From Desulfobacteraceae bacterium (GTDB lineage Bacteria > Desulfobacterota > Desulfobacteria > Desulfobacterales > Desulfosarcinaceae), in assembly GCA_003599575.1 (NCBI GenBank), contig QZKV01000061.1, forward strand, positions 1 through 48,829: a stretch of DNA of 48,829 bases, written 5' to 3'. A program made the translations under genes and the position numbers. Below the pieces are notes generated by a model that saw nothing but the letters and a program-made list of their open reading frames with translations, did no database searches and had not been told where the DNA came from. Positions 35,024 to 44,984 of the stretch are shown here, piece after piece. Within the stretch, counting starts at the first letter, position 1. Every line of letters begins with the position of its first letter.

Positions 35024-36507
35024 TGATGTTCGCAGCAAGAGAAGAAAAGAAACTTGATGTGTCGGCGCGTAGACCCAGCATCCTATATTTAGGTATTCTA
35101 TTCCTTTCTATTATCTTTTCGCTTATCCTGAACCTATCAAATGAAGGAAATTCTGAACCCTCTGACTTCCGCCTCATCATTTATAACCTAATAATTATAC
35201 TCATCGCTTTTAGCATACGAAAAACTGCAGAAAAGAAACCGTCAAATTATTTAAGTCCAGATGTAATTTTTACTGCTATTTATTCAGTTTTTCATTTCTT
35301 CTATATCTTTTTATATACATTTGGGGTCGTAGGTATTGATTGGGAGGTTTTCTGGAAGCCGGAAAAGGTAGTTCAGGCAACAATTTACAGTGTTATGTGT
35401 CTATCTATATTCTTATTCGCATACGAATTAACTGGGGCGGTTTTCAGGGCGAATGATGGATTGATAAGTCCTTACACAATAGATAACAAAATATTAGTTT
35501 CTTCAAAAATACTCCTTTTATTTTGTTTTTCTTTATTCTGGGGGTTTCTGCTTTATGTGGGTTTATCTGGAGGACTGAAAGAATATAGAGAAATTATAAG
35601 ATTAGGAAACAATCCAGGTGGTCGTTTGTTTTGGTTTTCACAATATCTTGCTATGGTTGGGCTATGTATATACTGTGCTGGGAGCGGAATTCTATATCAT
35701 AAAACAATGCACGGTAAAATCTTTTCCGTTTTGGTCTTCCTGTTTATCAGCTCTGTATTGTTGTTAGGTGATAGGGGAGGCTTCATATATTTAGCCATAG
35801 TGCCCGTTATGACTTATCACTACTTTCAAAATAGGATTAAACTATATGTCATGTGCATCTCAGTTCTGGTCACCTTTTTTATAATGGGATTTATCGGAAT
35901 TACAAGAAGCGCGGCCGTGTTAGATTTACCGAAAGCAACAGAAGTTTATGAAAAAAAAGTCTCAGAGAACAATGTGATCATTCAAACAGGGCTTGAATTC
36001 GGTACAACATTGAAGACTGTCGTTATAGCCATTGCTTTAGTACCTTCAAAACACGACTACTGGTTAGGGAAATCCTATATTGATGCCTTTAAAATTGTCG
36101 TTCCAAACGTTATGCCTGGAGCAACTCGCATATCAAAAGGTTTAGCCGTGTGGCTCACAGAGTCTGCTTTTGGAAAATTGGACAATACTCATGGAAGGGG
36201 TGGATCAATTGCCATGGAGGCGTATATGAATTTTGGATTTTACGGAGGCGCTTTATCATTTCTCTTTGTTGGCTGGTTCTTTAGATTTATTTATGAGAGA
36301 TACCTTAGTAAGCCTAATCTAATGAACGCTGTTGTATTGCTATCCGCCTCCAGCGGTTTAATGCTGTGGGTTAGAAACACAAGCAATGCAATGCCAAGAA
36401 ACATCATATGGGCAATGGTTACATGCTGGATTTTAATTAACATGAGCAAATTATTTCGAGACTCACATCAAAATAAAAAGAGGCAAGATTCGTCAATCGG
36501 GGTGTAG
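35023..36507 (+). CDS. Wzy-type polysaccharide repeat-unit polymerase
   Basis: 494 residues with about 11-12 hydrophobic helices and a large central extracytoplasmic loop (about 300-380) holding RITRSAAVL-like and TRISKGLAVWLTE segments. The closing part (GRGGSIAMEAYMNFGFYGGALSFLFVGWF) is typical of O-antigen/exopolysaccharide polymerases, where a short GxxGG motif and aromatic residues recur. It would join lipid-linked repeat units at the outer face of the inner membrane. The start overlaps the TAA of the mini-gene. The gene is AT-rich relative to its neighbours, which is common for polymerases exchanged between strains. Confidence 0.85.
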   Translation: MMFAAREEKKLDVSARRPSILYLGILFLSIIFSLILNLSNEGNSEPSDFRLIIYNLIIILIAFSIRKTAEKKPSNYLSPDVIFTAIYSVFHFFYIFLYTFGVVGIDWEVFWKPEKVVQATIYSVMCLSIFLFAYELTGAVFRANDGLISPYTIDNKILVSSKILLLFCFSLFWGFLLYVGLSGGLKEYREIIRLGNNPGGRLFWFSQYLAMVGLCIYCAGSGILYHKTMHGKIFSVLVFLFISSVLLLGDRGGFIYLAIVPVMTYHYFQNRIKLYVMCISVLVTFFIMGFIGITRSAAVLDLPKATEVYEKKVSENNVIIQTGLEFGTTLKTVVIAIALVPSKHDYWLGKSYIDAFKIVVPNVMPGATRISKGLAVWLTESAFGKLDNTHGRGGSIAMEAYMNFGFYGGALSFLFVGWFFRFIYERYLSKPNLMNAVVLLSASSGLMLWVRNTSNAMPRNIIWAMVTCWILINMSKLFRDSHQNKKRQDSSIGV

Positions 36508-36525
36508 GCACTCAAAGCCATCGGG

Positions 36526-38385
36526 GTGGTTCACACATTGGGATTGTTTCGTTCCCATAACAACCTGTCGCTAAGCACGAATGTTTTCTACGCATTCGTC
36601 GGAAATATCGGATATGCCGGTTTTACATGGCTAATTCTGATTGCTCTGACCAAAGTCGGCAGTGTGGGAGAGGTGGGTTTGTTTGCCATCGCCCAGGCGG
36701 TCGCTCTACCGGTGCAAATGTTTTACACATTTAAGCTGCGCACCGTACAAATTACTGACCATGCTTCACAATTTTTTGCGGCTGATTATTTGGGCATAAG
36801 TGTGTGCAGCGCCATTTGCAGTGCTGTCACTGCCACTTGCATCTCCCTGTTTATTTACCCATGGGAAGTTGTCCGGCTGGTGATCATTATCTCAGCAGGA
36901 TACGGAATCATGATCATCAGAGAATTTTACCTGTCGATCATGCAGAAAAACGAGAGGATGGATCTGGTTGCCTTATCCAATATTTCCAACGGTCTTCTTT
37001 GCTTTATCGTTTTCGCCGGCACTTATACTGCGACTGAAAAACTTTGGTTGGCATTGGGATGGATGGCCGTTGCACGATTTGTGTTGTTGTTCCTCTTGGA
37101 TCACCGGCTCTGCACTTTCTACATCAGAGATGAACCCAATTTAAATTTGCCTTATTGGAAAAGCAAGGAATTTTACCAACGCGCCGCCCGCCTCCTTAAA
37201 ATCGGTGTTCCCATGGGCTGCGTCGCCCTGATGGGCACCTTATTTGTCAGTGTTCCACGCTTTGTCTTGGAAAGGCATAACGGCATGGAGGCTGTAGGAT
37301 ATTATGCCGCGTTATCTTCGGTCATCGTGATCCTCAACTTGTTCGCCACTTCTTTCGGCCAGGTGTTCGCGCCCGTTTTATCCAAACACTACATAGGGGA
37401 TAAAAACAAATTCGTCGGGCTGTTTCTTCGATATCTTGCCATCAACACCCTATTTTCGATTGCGTGCCTGTATATTGTCCACCTGCATGGCCCGGTTATC
37501 CTTTCCCATCTGTTCAAGCCGGAATATGCATCCCACGCCGATGTTTTTACCTTGATTGTTTTGGCCGGCGGAATGCTCGCCCTGTTTTCAGCCTTTAACA
37601 CTGGCATTTCCGCTCAACGTGCGTTTTCTGTACAATTTCCGATTTACGCTCTGTGTGTGGTTGTCATATCGGTCTTTGCCTTTAAATGGGTACCTTCTTT
37701 ATCGCTCGAAGGGGCTGCGTGGGCCAGCGTATGTTGCTATGCGACCGGCATTATTCTCTGCGGCCTGGTGTTTATCAGCAACTTGAACTGTCATAAGGAT
37801 GCTCCCATGTCGCTTTACGATGAAATACTGCTGGATTATCAGGCATCTTGTAAAAAACCTGGAGGATTTTTAAGTGTGATTGTCGCCATGCTGCAGATCG
37901 CCGGCTTCAGGGCTTCGGTCTTTTACCGGCTGGGGCATAGGCATTGGAAAAAGGGACATCGGATCCGGGCGGCCGTGTTCACAAGATTGATCCGTTTTTC
38001 ATGTCATATGGACTTGGAAATTGCCGCTGAAATAAAGCCAGGTATTTGTTTCCCTCACACTTGGGGGATCGTAATCGGAGGACTTTGTAAGGTGGGGTCC
38101 AATTGCAAAATCATGCAGGGTGTGGGCCTGGGCGGAGCAGGCGGGAAAAAAAGAGAATGCGGTCAAAGCCAGCCGTGGGTGGGAGAAAACGTTCTTATCG
38201 GCGCCGGTGCCAAGATCATCGGTCCTGTAAGGATCGGCTCCGGGGCGCAGATCGGAGCCAACGCCGTAGTGGTCAAAGATGTGGATGAAAATGATGTAGT
38301 CATAGGGATCCCCGCAAGATCCATCAAAAAAGACAAATATATCCTGCTGAAAAGAAGAGAAAAAGTTAAGAGCACTATCCACTAG
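36526..38385 (+). CDS. Fusion: Wzx-like flippase plus serine-acetyltransferase-like (LbH) domain
   Basis: 619 residues from a GTG. Residues about 1-425 form a 12-14 helix transporter of the MATE/polysaccharide-exporter type, the flippase that carries lipid-linked repeat units across the inner membrane. Residues about 430-619 are a CysE-like acyltransferase: a helical lead (DEILLDYQASCKKPG), FYRLGHRHWKKG, then a left-handed beta-helix with hexapeptide repeats (VGSNCKIMQGVGLGG, GENVLIGAGAKIIGPVRIG, GAQIGANAVVVKDVDEND, GIPARSIKKDK). A histidine in CFPHTWGIVIGG is in the position of the catalytic His. The reading frame is continuous through the junction (about 37800-37830). Fusion suggests acetylation of the repeat unit at the time of export. 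The ribosome binding site is poor. Confidence 0.85.
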   Translation: MVHTLGLFRSHNNLSLSTNVFYAFVGNIGYAGFTWLILIALTKVGSVGEVGLFAIAQAVALPVQMFYTFKLRTVQITDHASQFFAADYLGISVCSAICSAVTATCISLFIYPWEVVRLVIIISAGYGIMIIREFYLSIMQKNERMDLVALSNISNGLLCFIVFAGTYTATEKLWLALGWMAVARFVLLFLLDHRLCTFYIRDEPNLNLPYWKSKEFYQRAARLLKIGVPMGCVALMGTLFVSVPRFVLERHNGMEAVGYYAALSSVIVILNLFATSFGQVFAPVLSKHYIGDKNKFVGLFLRYLAINTLFSIACLYIVHLHGPVILSHLFKPEYASHADVFTLIVLAGGMLALFSAFNTGISAQRAFSVQFPIYALCVVVISVFAFKWVPSLSLEGAAWASVCCYATGIILCGLVFISNLNCHKDAPMSLYDEILLDYQASCKKPGGFLSVIVAMLQIAGFRASVFYRLGHRHWKKGHRIRAAVFTRLIRFSCHMDLEIAAEIKPGICFPHTWGIVIGGLCKVGSNCKIMQGVGLGGAGGKKRECGQSQPWVGENVLIGAGAKIIGPVRIGSGAQIGANAVVVKDVDENDVVIGIPARSIKKDKYILLKRREKVKSTIH

Positions 38386-38392
38386 TGTAAAC

Positions 38393-39625
38393 ATGCCCCT
38401 GATGCCTATGCGGATTATCCATTTCGATTTTACCATCAATTTCGGCGGCGCACCCCAAGGTACAGTATACCTGGCGATGCGGTTGAACCAATTTTTGGAT
38501 GTGCATATTCTCGATGCTTACGGTGCGTGCAAGGCGTACTGTGACAAAATCCGGGCTGCCGGTATTTCTTTGCACATTCTGGCGCCTCAGGCCAAACGGC
38601 ATTACATCGGATTTAGCACCCGACCGTTCAAACGCATGGCCGCCGCCTTGCTGAGTCTTCCCGATCTATTGTCGCTGAGGCGATCTTTCATCAATAAGGT
38701 GGATGCCCTTAAACCTTCCGCGATTTGGGTGAACAATGAAAAATCACTTGTTTTTGCCGCTTCCTGCTTAAGGTTGAGGAACATCCCCCTAATCGTCTAT
38801 CTGCGGAACTGGGCCACACCGGATCAAATCAGCTACCTTTTCCGCTGGCTGCTGAAAAACAAGGTGAACGCCATTATTGTTCATTCCAGAGCCACTTATA
38901 CTCAAATCGTTCGAATGGGGATATCCGAAGGCAAAATCAGCTATGCTCCAAATGTGATCGATCCGCAGGAAGTTTCGGCCCTATCCAAAAGGCCACCGGA
39001 CCTGCCCCTCCCCGGCATGCCGAAGCAGATTAAAATCCTTCTGCCGGCTGCACGCCCTGTGCATGAGAAAGGACACTTGACAGCCGTAAAAGCACTGAGC
39101 CGGATACGCAAAGCGGGTGTCGATGCGGTTCTCTGGTTCCCGGGGAAAATTGCTGCCGGCGTCGACGCAAGCTTTGTTCGTTTCCTCGATAGAAAAATCG
39201 CCGAACTCGGACTGCTGCATGTTGTAAAATACATTGGATGGCGCGACGACATGCCCGCTGTCATTAAATGCGCCGACATCATCATTCTGCCCACCCATAC
39301 GGAAGGTTTCCCTAGGGTCGTATTGGAAGCCGCCATCTTGAGAAAGCCGGTGTGTGCCACGCCGGTGGGCGGTATCCCCGAGGTCATCGATCATGACCGC
39401 ACCGGTCTGCTTTTCCCTGTTGATGACGACCATGCACTGGCCCGGCATATTCTGCGCCTGAGTGCGGATCCGGCTTATGGCCAAAAATTGGCGGATGCTG
39501 CTTTTGAGCGCGTGCTTAAAGACTATAGCCCCATCCGGAATACCGAGATAGTCAAAAGCGTTTTTTACAGCTGTTCAACTTTTCACCGCGCGACATGGGC
39601 GGAAAAGCTACCGGAGGGTCTGTGA
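38393..39625 (+). CDS. Glycosyltransferase family 4 (GT-B)
   Basis: 410 residues, or 405 from the third in-frame ATG at 38408, which begins MRIIHFDFTINFGG as in the family. The N-terminal Rossmann part has the glycine loop INFGGAPQG. The C-terminal part has the donor-binding motif TEGFPRVVLEAAILRKPV (EX7E) and VGGIPEVIDHDRTGLLFP. It transfers a sugar from a nucleotide donor to the growing lipid-linked oligosaccharide at the cytoplasmic face. Specificity cannot be read from sequence. It follows the flippase by seven bases and its stop overlaps the GTG of the next gene. Confidence 0.92.
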   Translation: MPLMPMRIIHFDFTINFGGAPQGTVYLAMRLNQFLDVHILDAYGACKAYCDKIRAAGISLHILAPQAKRHYIGFSTRPFKRMAAALLSLPDLLSLRRSFINKVDALKPSAIWVNNEKSLVFAASCLRLRNIPLIVYLRNWATPDQISYLFRWLLKNKVNAIIVHSRATYTQIVRMGISEGKISYAPNVIDPQEVSALSKRPPDLPLPGMPKQIKILLPAARPVHEKGHLTAVKALSRIRKAGVDAVLWFPGKIAAGVDASFVRFLDRKIAELGLLHVVKYIGWRDDMPAVIKCADIIILPTHTEGFPRVVLEAAILRKPVCATPVGGIPEVIDHDRTGLLFPVDDDHALARHILRLSADPAYGQKLADAAFERVLKDYSPIRNTEIVKSVFYSCSTFHRATWAEKLPEGL

Positions 39626-40584
39626 AAAGTCCGCTGGTCAGCATCACAAGCGCCTTTTTCAATGCTGAAAGCACATTGGAAGAGGTGGTCAAATCGGTTG
39701 TGGCGCAAACCTACACGCATTGGGAGCTGGTTCTCCTGGACGACGGCTCTACCGACAACAGCTTTAAACTTGTCCAATCCATCTGCCACCCCCAGATAAA
39801 GGTCTACCGCAATGGGAAAAACCTGGGACGCGCAAGAAGCTTGAACAAATTAACAGCATTGTGCCAAGGCAAGTATATTGCCCGAATGGATGCGGACGAC
39901 CTGTGCGCCCCTCTTCGAATAGAAAAGCAGGTCGAACTGCTTGAATCCAAACCCTGGATCGATCTTGCCGGAACAGGCATATGTTATCTGGATGGATGCG
40001 ATCATCCGGTCGGCTATACTCAGGTGCCGCAGGACCACGAGCAGATATGTCGTCACCCCTCACGGACGTTCGGCCTATGCCATGGTTCAGTTCTAGGCCG
40101 CAAGGTATGGTTTGAACGGAACCGGTATGACGAGTCGCTCAAAATTGCCGTAGATTTCAACCTGTGGCTCAGAACCTATCAAAAGAGTGTTTTTTCAAAC
40201 ATCCCGGCTCCTTTGTATTTCTACAGGTTGGACAATTCCTTTCATATAAAGAAACTGACCTCCGCGCGTATGACCAGCGCCAGGTTTTTATTTCATTATT
40301 TCAGGTCCGTGAAAAACAATGGGGCCGCCCTCAAGGGATGTGCGGCACAATACCTCAAACTGATCATCACCATTACGGCATTCTTGAGCGGCCAGCGGGC
40401 AGCGCTCATGAAGAGAAGATATCTTCCCTGCAGCCGGAAGCAGAGAGACGCATTTCAAAATGAAATTAGAACAATCAAAGGGATTAAACTCGATCAGTTC
40501 GCGAAAAGTCCACCAGGCCGTCCTCCCGTCGTAGTGCGGAGGCCAGATGATTTGATCAGTATCTATCGAGTCCATCTTTCGTGA
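39622..40584 (+). CDS. Glycosyltransferase family 2 (GT-A)
   Basis: 320 residues. The preferred start is the GTG at 39622, which overlaps the upstream stop (GTGA) and has GGAGGG just before it; an ATG at 39595 is in frame but lies inside the previous gene. GT-A motifs: ITSAFFNAESTLEEVVKS, LLDDGSTDNS (nucleotide binding) and ARMDADD (the DxD metal site), with GHGSVLGRK-like acceptor region LCHGSVLGRKVWF. It adds a sugar to the repeat unit. Coupled to the next glycosyltransferase by GTGA. Confidence 0.92.
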   Translation: MKSPLVSITSAFFNAESTLEEVVKSVVAQTYTHWELVLLDDGSTDNSFKLVQSICHPQIKVYRNGKNLGRARSLNKLTALCQGKYIARMDADDLCAPLRIEKQVELLESKPWIDLAGTGICYLDGCDHPVGYTQVPQDHEQICRHPSRTFGLCHGSVLGRKVWFERNRYDESLKIAVDFNLWLRTYQKSVFSNIPAPLYFYRLDNSFHIKKLTSARMTSARFLFHYFRSVKNNGAALKGCAAQYLKLIITITAFLSGQRAALMKRRYLPCSRKQRDAFQNEIRTIKGIKLDQFAKSPPGRPPVVVRRPDDLISIYRVHLS

Positions 40585-41735
40585 AAACGATGCGCGCACT
40601 TCACTTGGTAAAAACGTCAACGGGCGCAACTTGGGCACTGAGACAGATGCGCGAGTTGTGCAAACTCGGCGTTGAAGTGCATGCGGTCATACCGGATGAG
40701 GGCCCGCTTTCACGCGTTTACCGTGAAAACGGCATCCAGGTTCACCGGGTGAATTGTGATTTCCCACTCAATCACCCCTGGTTGCTTCCAGGAAGAATAA
40801 AGAGATTAAAGCGGCTGGTCGGCAAGGTTCAGCCCGATCTTATACACAGCCATTTCGTGGGAACCACGCTGATCTTGAGAATGGCCATGCGGGGAAAAAT
40901 CAAGCCGCCTAGAATTTTTCAGGTTCCCGGCCCCTTGCATCTGGAGAAAACCTTTTTCCGCACGGCCGAGATTTCAACGGCCGGTCCAGGCGACTACTGG
41001 ATCGCAACGTGTCGTGACACGCAAAAGCGTTATCTTGCGGCCGGTGTCGCGCCTCAAAGGGTTTTCATGTCTTATTACGGCTGCGATGTGGATGGATTCA
41101 GGCAGATTTCCGAGCGCGGAAAACTGCGCGCAGAATTAAATATCGGTCACGATACGCCACTCGTAGGCATGGTGGCTTACATGTATGCGCCGAAAAAATG
41201 GGCCGGGCAGATTCGCGGAATCAAGGGACATGAGGATTTGATCGATGCGATTGCCCTTGCGGCGGAGACGATCCCCGATATCAAGGTCGTCTTCATTGGC
41301 GGACCTTGGGACGGCGCGCACGCATACGAAAAAGCGATTCACAACTACGCACGACATAAGATTCCCGGGCGGGCCTATTTTTCGGGGACGCGCCATGATG
41401 TGGCGGAGCTTTATCCGGACTTCGATGTGGCCGTGCATCCATCCCATTCCGAAAATCTGGGCGGTGCGGCTGAATCATTGTTGATGGAGATCCCGACGAT
41501 TGCCGCCAATGTCGGTGGTTTCCCGGATCTTGTCATACCTGGGCATACCGGGGCGCTGGTGGCCCCCCGACAGCCCGTCGAGCTGGCGCGTGCTATTGTC
41601 CACATGATGCGCAACCTTGAACAGGCCAGACAAATGGCAGTTCGGGGACGTGCCCGGGTCATAGCGGCCTGCGATGTTCGAGACACCGCCAAACAAGTGC
41701 TCGGCATCTACCGACAAGTGCTTTCAACTGCCTGA
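40581..41735 (+). CDS. Glycosyltransferase family 4 (GT-B)
   Basis: 384 residues from a GTG that overlaps the upstream stop; an ATG at 40590 is an alternative. N-terminal domain MRALHLVKTSTGATWALRQMRELCKLG; mid-part DLIHSHFVGTTLILR. C-terminal donor site HPSHSENLGGAAESLLMEIPTIAANVGG and DLVIPGHTGALVAP, the EX7E arrangement with E-N-L-G-G-A-A-E. It is probably the third transferase of the repeat unit. It immediately precedes the initiating sugar-phosphate transferase. Confidence 0.92.
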   Translation: MKTMRALHLVKTSTGATWALRQMRELCKLGVEVHAVIPDEGPLSRVYRENGIQVHRVNCDFPLNHPWLLPGRIKRLKRLVGKVQPDLIHSHFVGTTLILRMAMRGKIKPPRIFQVPGPLHLEKTFFRTAEISTAGPGDYWIATCRDTQKRYLAAGVAPQRVFMSYYGCDVDGFRQISERGKLRAELNIGHDTPLVGMVAYMYAPKKWAGQIRGIKGHEDLIDAIALAAETIPDIKVVFIGGPWDGAHAYEKAIHNYARHKIPGRAYFSGTRHDVAELYPDFDVAVHPSHSENLGGAAESLLMEIPTIAANVGGFPDLVIPGHTGALVAPRQPVELARAIVHMMRNLEQARQMAVRGRARVIAACDVRDTAKQVLGIYRQVLSTA

Positions 41736-41744
41736 TGGGATCTG

Positions 41745-42401
41745 ATGATGACTTCTTTTTCAAGATCTTTGGCAGTCAAGCGTTGTTGCGATATTATGGG
41801 GGCCATGGCCGGGATCATGCTGTCGGCCCCGGTGATGTGCATCATAGGGGGCTTGATTGGGTGGAAAATGGGGCTTCCGGTGTTTTTCAAGCAAAGCCGA
41901 CCCGGCAGGCTGACAAAACCTTTTCATCTATTTAAATTCCGCACAATGACCGGCCAGCCAGATCCTCAGTCCCGATGCCTGCCTGATGAGCAACGTCTGA
42001 CGCGTCTGGGCAAGCACCTGCGAGCCTCCTCACTGGACGAATTGCCAGAGCTTTTCAATGTGATCAAGGGCGACATGAGCCTTGTGGGACCCCGCCCTTT
42101 GCTGATGCAATACCTGAAACGATATACGCCCGAACAGATGCGCCGTCACGAAATGAAACCGGGTCTGACCGGATGGGCTCAGGTCAACGGGCGCAATGCC
42201 ATCGGGTGGGAGGAGAGATTCAAGCTGGATGTGTGGTATGTGGACCACTGGTCGTTGTGGTTGGATGTAAAGATCATACTGCTGACCATGAAACAGATTA
42301 TCAGAAGAGAAGGCATCAACCATCCCGGAGAGGCAACCATGAGCGAATTCAATCCTGTACGTCATGGTTGTTTGACTCTACGGGCATCAAGAAAAGGATA
42401 G
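41745..42401 (+). CDS. Initiating sugar-1-phosphate transferase (PglC/WcaJ-type, short monotopic form)
   Basis: 218 residues, the length of monotopic phosphoglycosyl transferases. A re-entrant hydrophobic segment at about 14-40 (CCDIMGAMAGIMLSAPVMC), then FKQSRPGR, FHLFKFRTM, the catalytic Asp-Glu dyad in SSLDELPELFNVIKGDMSLVGPRP and GLTGWAQVNGRN. It attaches the first sugar phosphate to undecaprenyl phosphate in the inner membrane. The next enzymes (PglD-, PglE- and PglF-like) make a 2,4-diacetamido sugar, which is the usual substrate of PglC. Two ATG codons at 41745 and 41748. Confidence 0.93.
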   Translation: MMTSFSRSLAVKRCCDIMGAMAGIMLSAPVMCIIGGLIGWKMGLPVFFKQSRPGRLTKPFHLFKFRTMTGQPDPQSRCLPDEQRLTRLGKHLRASSLDELPELFNVIKGDMSLVGPRPLLMQYLKRYTPEQMRRHEMKPGLTGWAQVNGRNAIGWEERFKLDVWYVDHWSLWLDVKIILLTMKQIIRREGINHPGEATMSEFNPVRHGCLTLRASRKG

Positions 42402-42406
42402 AATAC

Positions 42407-43066
42407 GTGGCCGCACCCAAAGACATAGCCGTCTTCGGCGCCGGAGGCTTCGGGTTGGAAGTGGCTATGCTCATCGGCCATATCAATGCGAACCGGTCGC
42501 AATGGAAGTTGCTCGGCTTTTTTGATGACGGCAAGCATTCCAGTCACACCACCAACGGGCTGCCGTTGCTGGGCGGCTTAAATGAGCTGAATGCCTGGCC
42601 GGAGCCCCTGGCCGTAGCATTCGCCCTCGGCCTGCCCAAAACCAGGAAAATCGTGCTGGATAAAATATCCAACGCCAATTTATCTTTTCCTTCCCTCGTC
42701 CACCCATCGGTCATCATAGGCCCTCTTGAATATGTGCAGATCGGCGAAGGCACGATCATCTGTGCGGGCAACATCATCACCACCCATATTCATATAGGCA
42801 GGCATGTGATCATCAACTTGGCCTGTACGATCGGTCATGAAACGGCCATCGGCGATTATTGCTCCTTCATGCCGGCTTGCAATATTTCAGGAGAAGTCCG
42901 GATCGGACATTCATCCTACTGGGGAACCGGAGCCAAAGTCATCAACCGGAAAGTGATCGGGAATGAAACCATCATAGGCGCCGGTGCCGTGGTGATCACG
43001 GACATTCCGGACCGCGCGACCGCCGTCGGCGTGCCTGCCAGAATCATCAAACAAGAATCCGCCTGA
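42407..43066 (+). CDS. NeuD/PglD-family sugar O- or N-acetyltransferase
   Basis: 219 residues from a GTG at 42407 with AAAAGGA upstream; an open frame extends to 42173 but overlaps the previous gene. N-terminal Rossmann part with KDIAVFGAGGFGLEVAML (donor sugar binding), then hexapeptide-repeat beta-helix: HPSVIIGPLEYVQIGEG, GNIITTHIHIGRHVIINL, CTIGHETAIGDY (probable catalytic His), NISGEVRIGHSSYWGTGAKVIN, GAGAVVITDIPD. In PglD this enzyme uses acetyl-CoA to acetylate the C4 amine of UDP-4-amino sugar. Its neighbours supply that amine. Confidence 0.92.
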   Translation: MAAPKDIAVFGAGGFGLEVAMLIGHINANRSQWKLLGFFDDGKHSSHTTNGLPLLGGLNELNAWPEPLAVAFALGLPKTRKIVLDKISNANLSFPSLVHPSVIIGPLEYVQIGEGTIICAGNIITTHIHIGRHVIINLACTIGHETAIGDYCSFMPACNISGEVRIGHSSYWGTGAKVINRKVIGNETIIGAGAVVITDIPDRATAVGVPARIIKQESA

Positions 43067-43069
43067 ACC

Positions 43070-43735
43070 TTGCAAACCCGAATTTTGAAAAAATTGTGCC
43101 GGTTCTCTGCGGCCTGCGGTGCACTGGCCCTTGTCCTTATTGTTCTTCAAGCCGCGTATTTTCATTACATTTTCTATAAGCCCGCAAACGTCCATGAAGC
43201 CGATGCCGTAGTCGTATTTGCAGGCTCCCCGGCCCGCATCCAGGAGGGTTTCCGGGTGGTCGAGGATGGACTGGCGGCTCGGATGATCATTTCGCCTGCA
43301 TCCGATGAAAGGCTTAAAGACTATGGGCGGAAATATGCCGGTGGGAATCGGCCGATATTTCATAAAGAAAACCTGGCGCGCACCACATTCGAGAACGCTT
43401 TGTTTTCAGCCCGTATAATCGATTCCGCCAAATTATCTTCGGTCATTCTCGTCACTTCGGATTTTCACATGCCGCGGTCCTGGTTCCTACTGAAAATGAT
43501 GCTTCTGGGAGATGGCGTAAGGGTAGAAAGATTTGCAGTGGCCGCTCCAACCGGCCGAGCTTCACGGGGAGCCCGGCAGTGGCGCAATGAGAAGATGATT
43601 TACAATGAGATGGTCCAGTTTTGGGGCAGTTTATATGAACTGGCATATCATCGGGTCACGGGGGAGTTGGCGGCGACAAAGCTGAACGATTCGAAAATGG
43701 TAAGACAAATGAAAGCTGCTTTGCTGTTCGATTGA
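43070..43735 (+). CDS. YdcF/SanA-like DUF218 membrane protein
   Basis: 221 residues from a TTG four bases after the previous stop. One N-terminal helix (about 14-33) anchors a domain with the DUF218 pattern: EADAVVVFAGSPARIQEGFRV, ARTTFENALFSARII and VILVTSDFHMPRSWFLLK. Related proteins (SanA, ElyC, YdcF) affect envelope integrity and lipid-carrier metabolism; the exact reaction is not established. It sits between the PglD-like and PglE-like genes and is often found in exosortase-linked polysaccharide loci. It could act on the lipid carrier or in stress protection. Confidence 0.85.
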   Translation: MQTRILKKLCRFSAACGALALVLIVLQAAYFHYIFYKPANVHEADAVVVFAGSPARIQEGFRVVEDGLAARMIISPASDERLKDYGRKYAGGNRPIFHKENLARTTFENALFSARIIDSAKLSSVILVTSDFHMPRSWFLLKMMLLGDGVRVERFAVAAPTGRASRGARQWRNEKMIYNEMVQFWGSLYELAYHRVTGELAATKLNDSKMVRQMKAALLFD

Positions 43736-43791
43736 AACAAATCCGCGGGTACACCCATTCCATCTTTTCAGCAGGTTTATACGAGGCGAAT

Positions 43792-44982
<1,191 letters not shown>

Positions 44983-44984
44983 AA

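Noticed and set aside
42173..42406. N-terminal extension of the PglD-like frame
   Set aside because: It overlaps the PglC-type gene and has shadow composition; the GTG at 42407 has a ribosome binding site and gives the normal family length.
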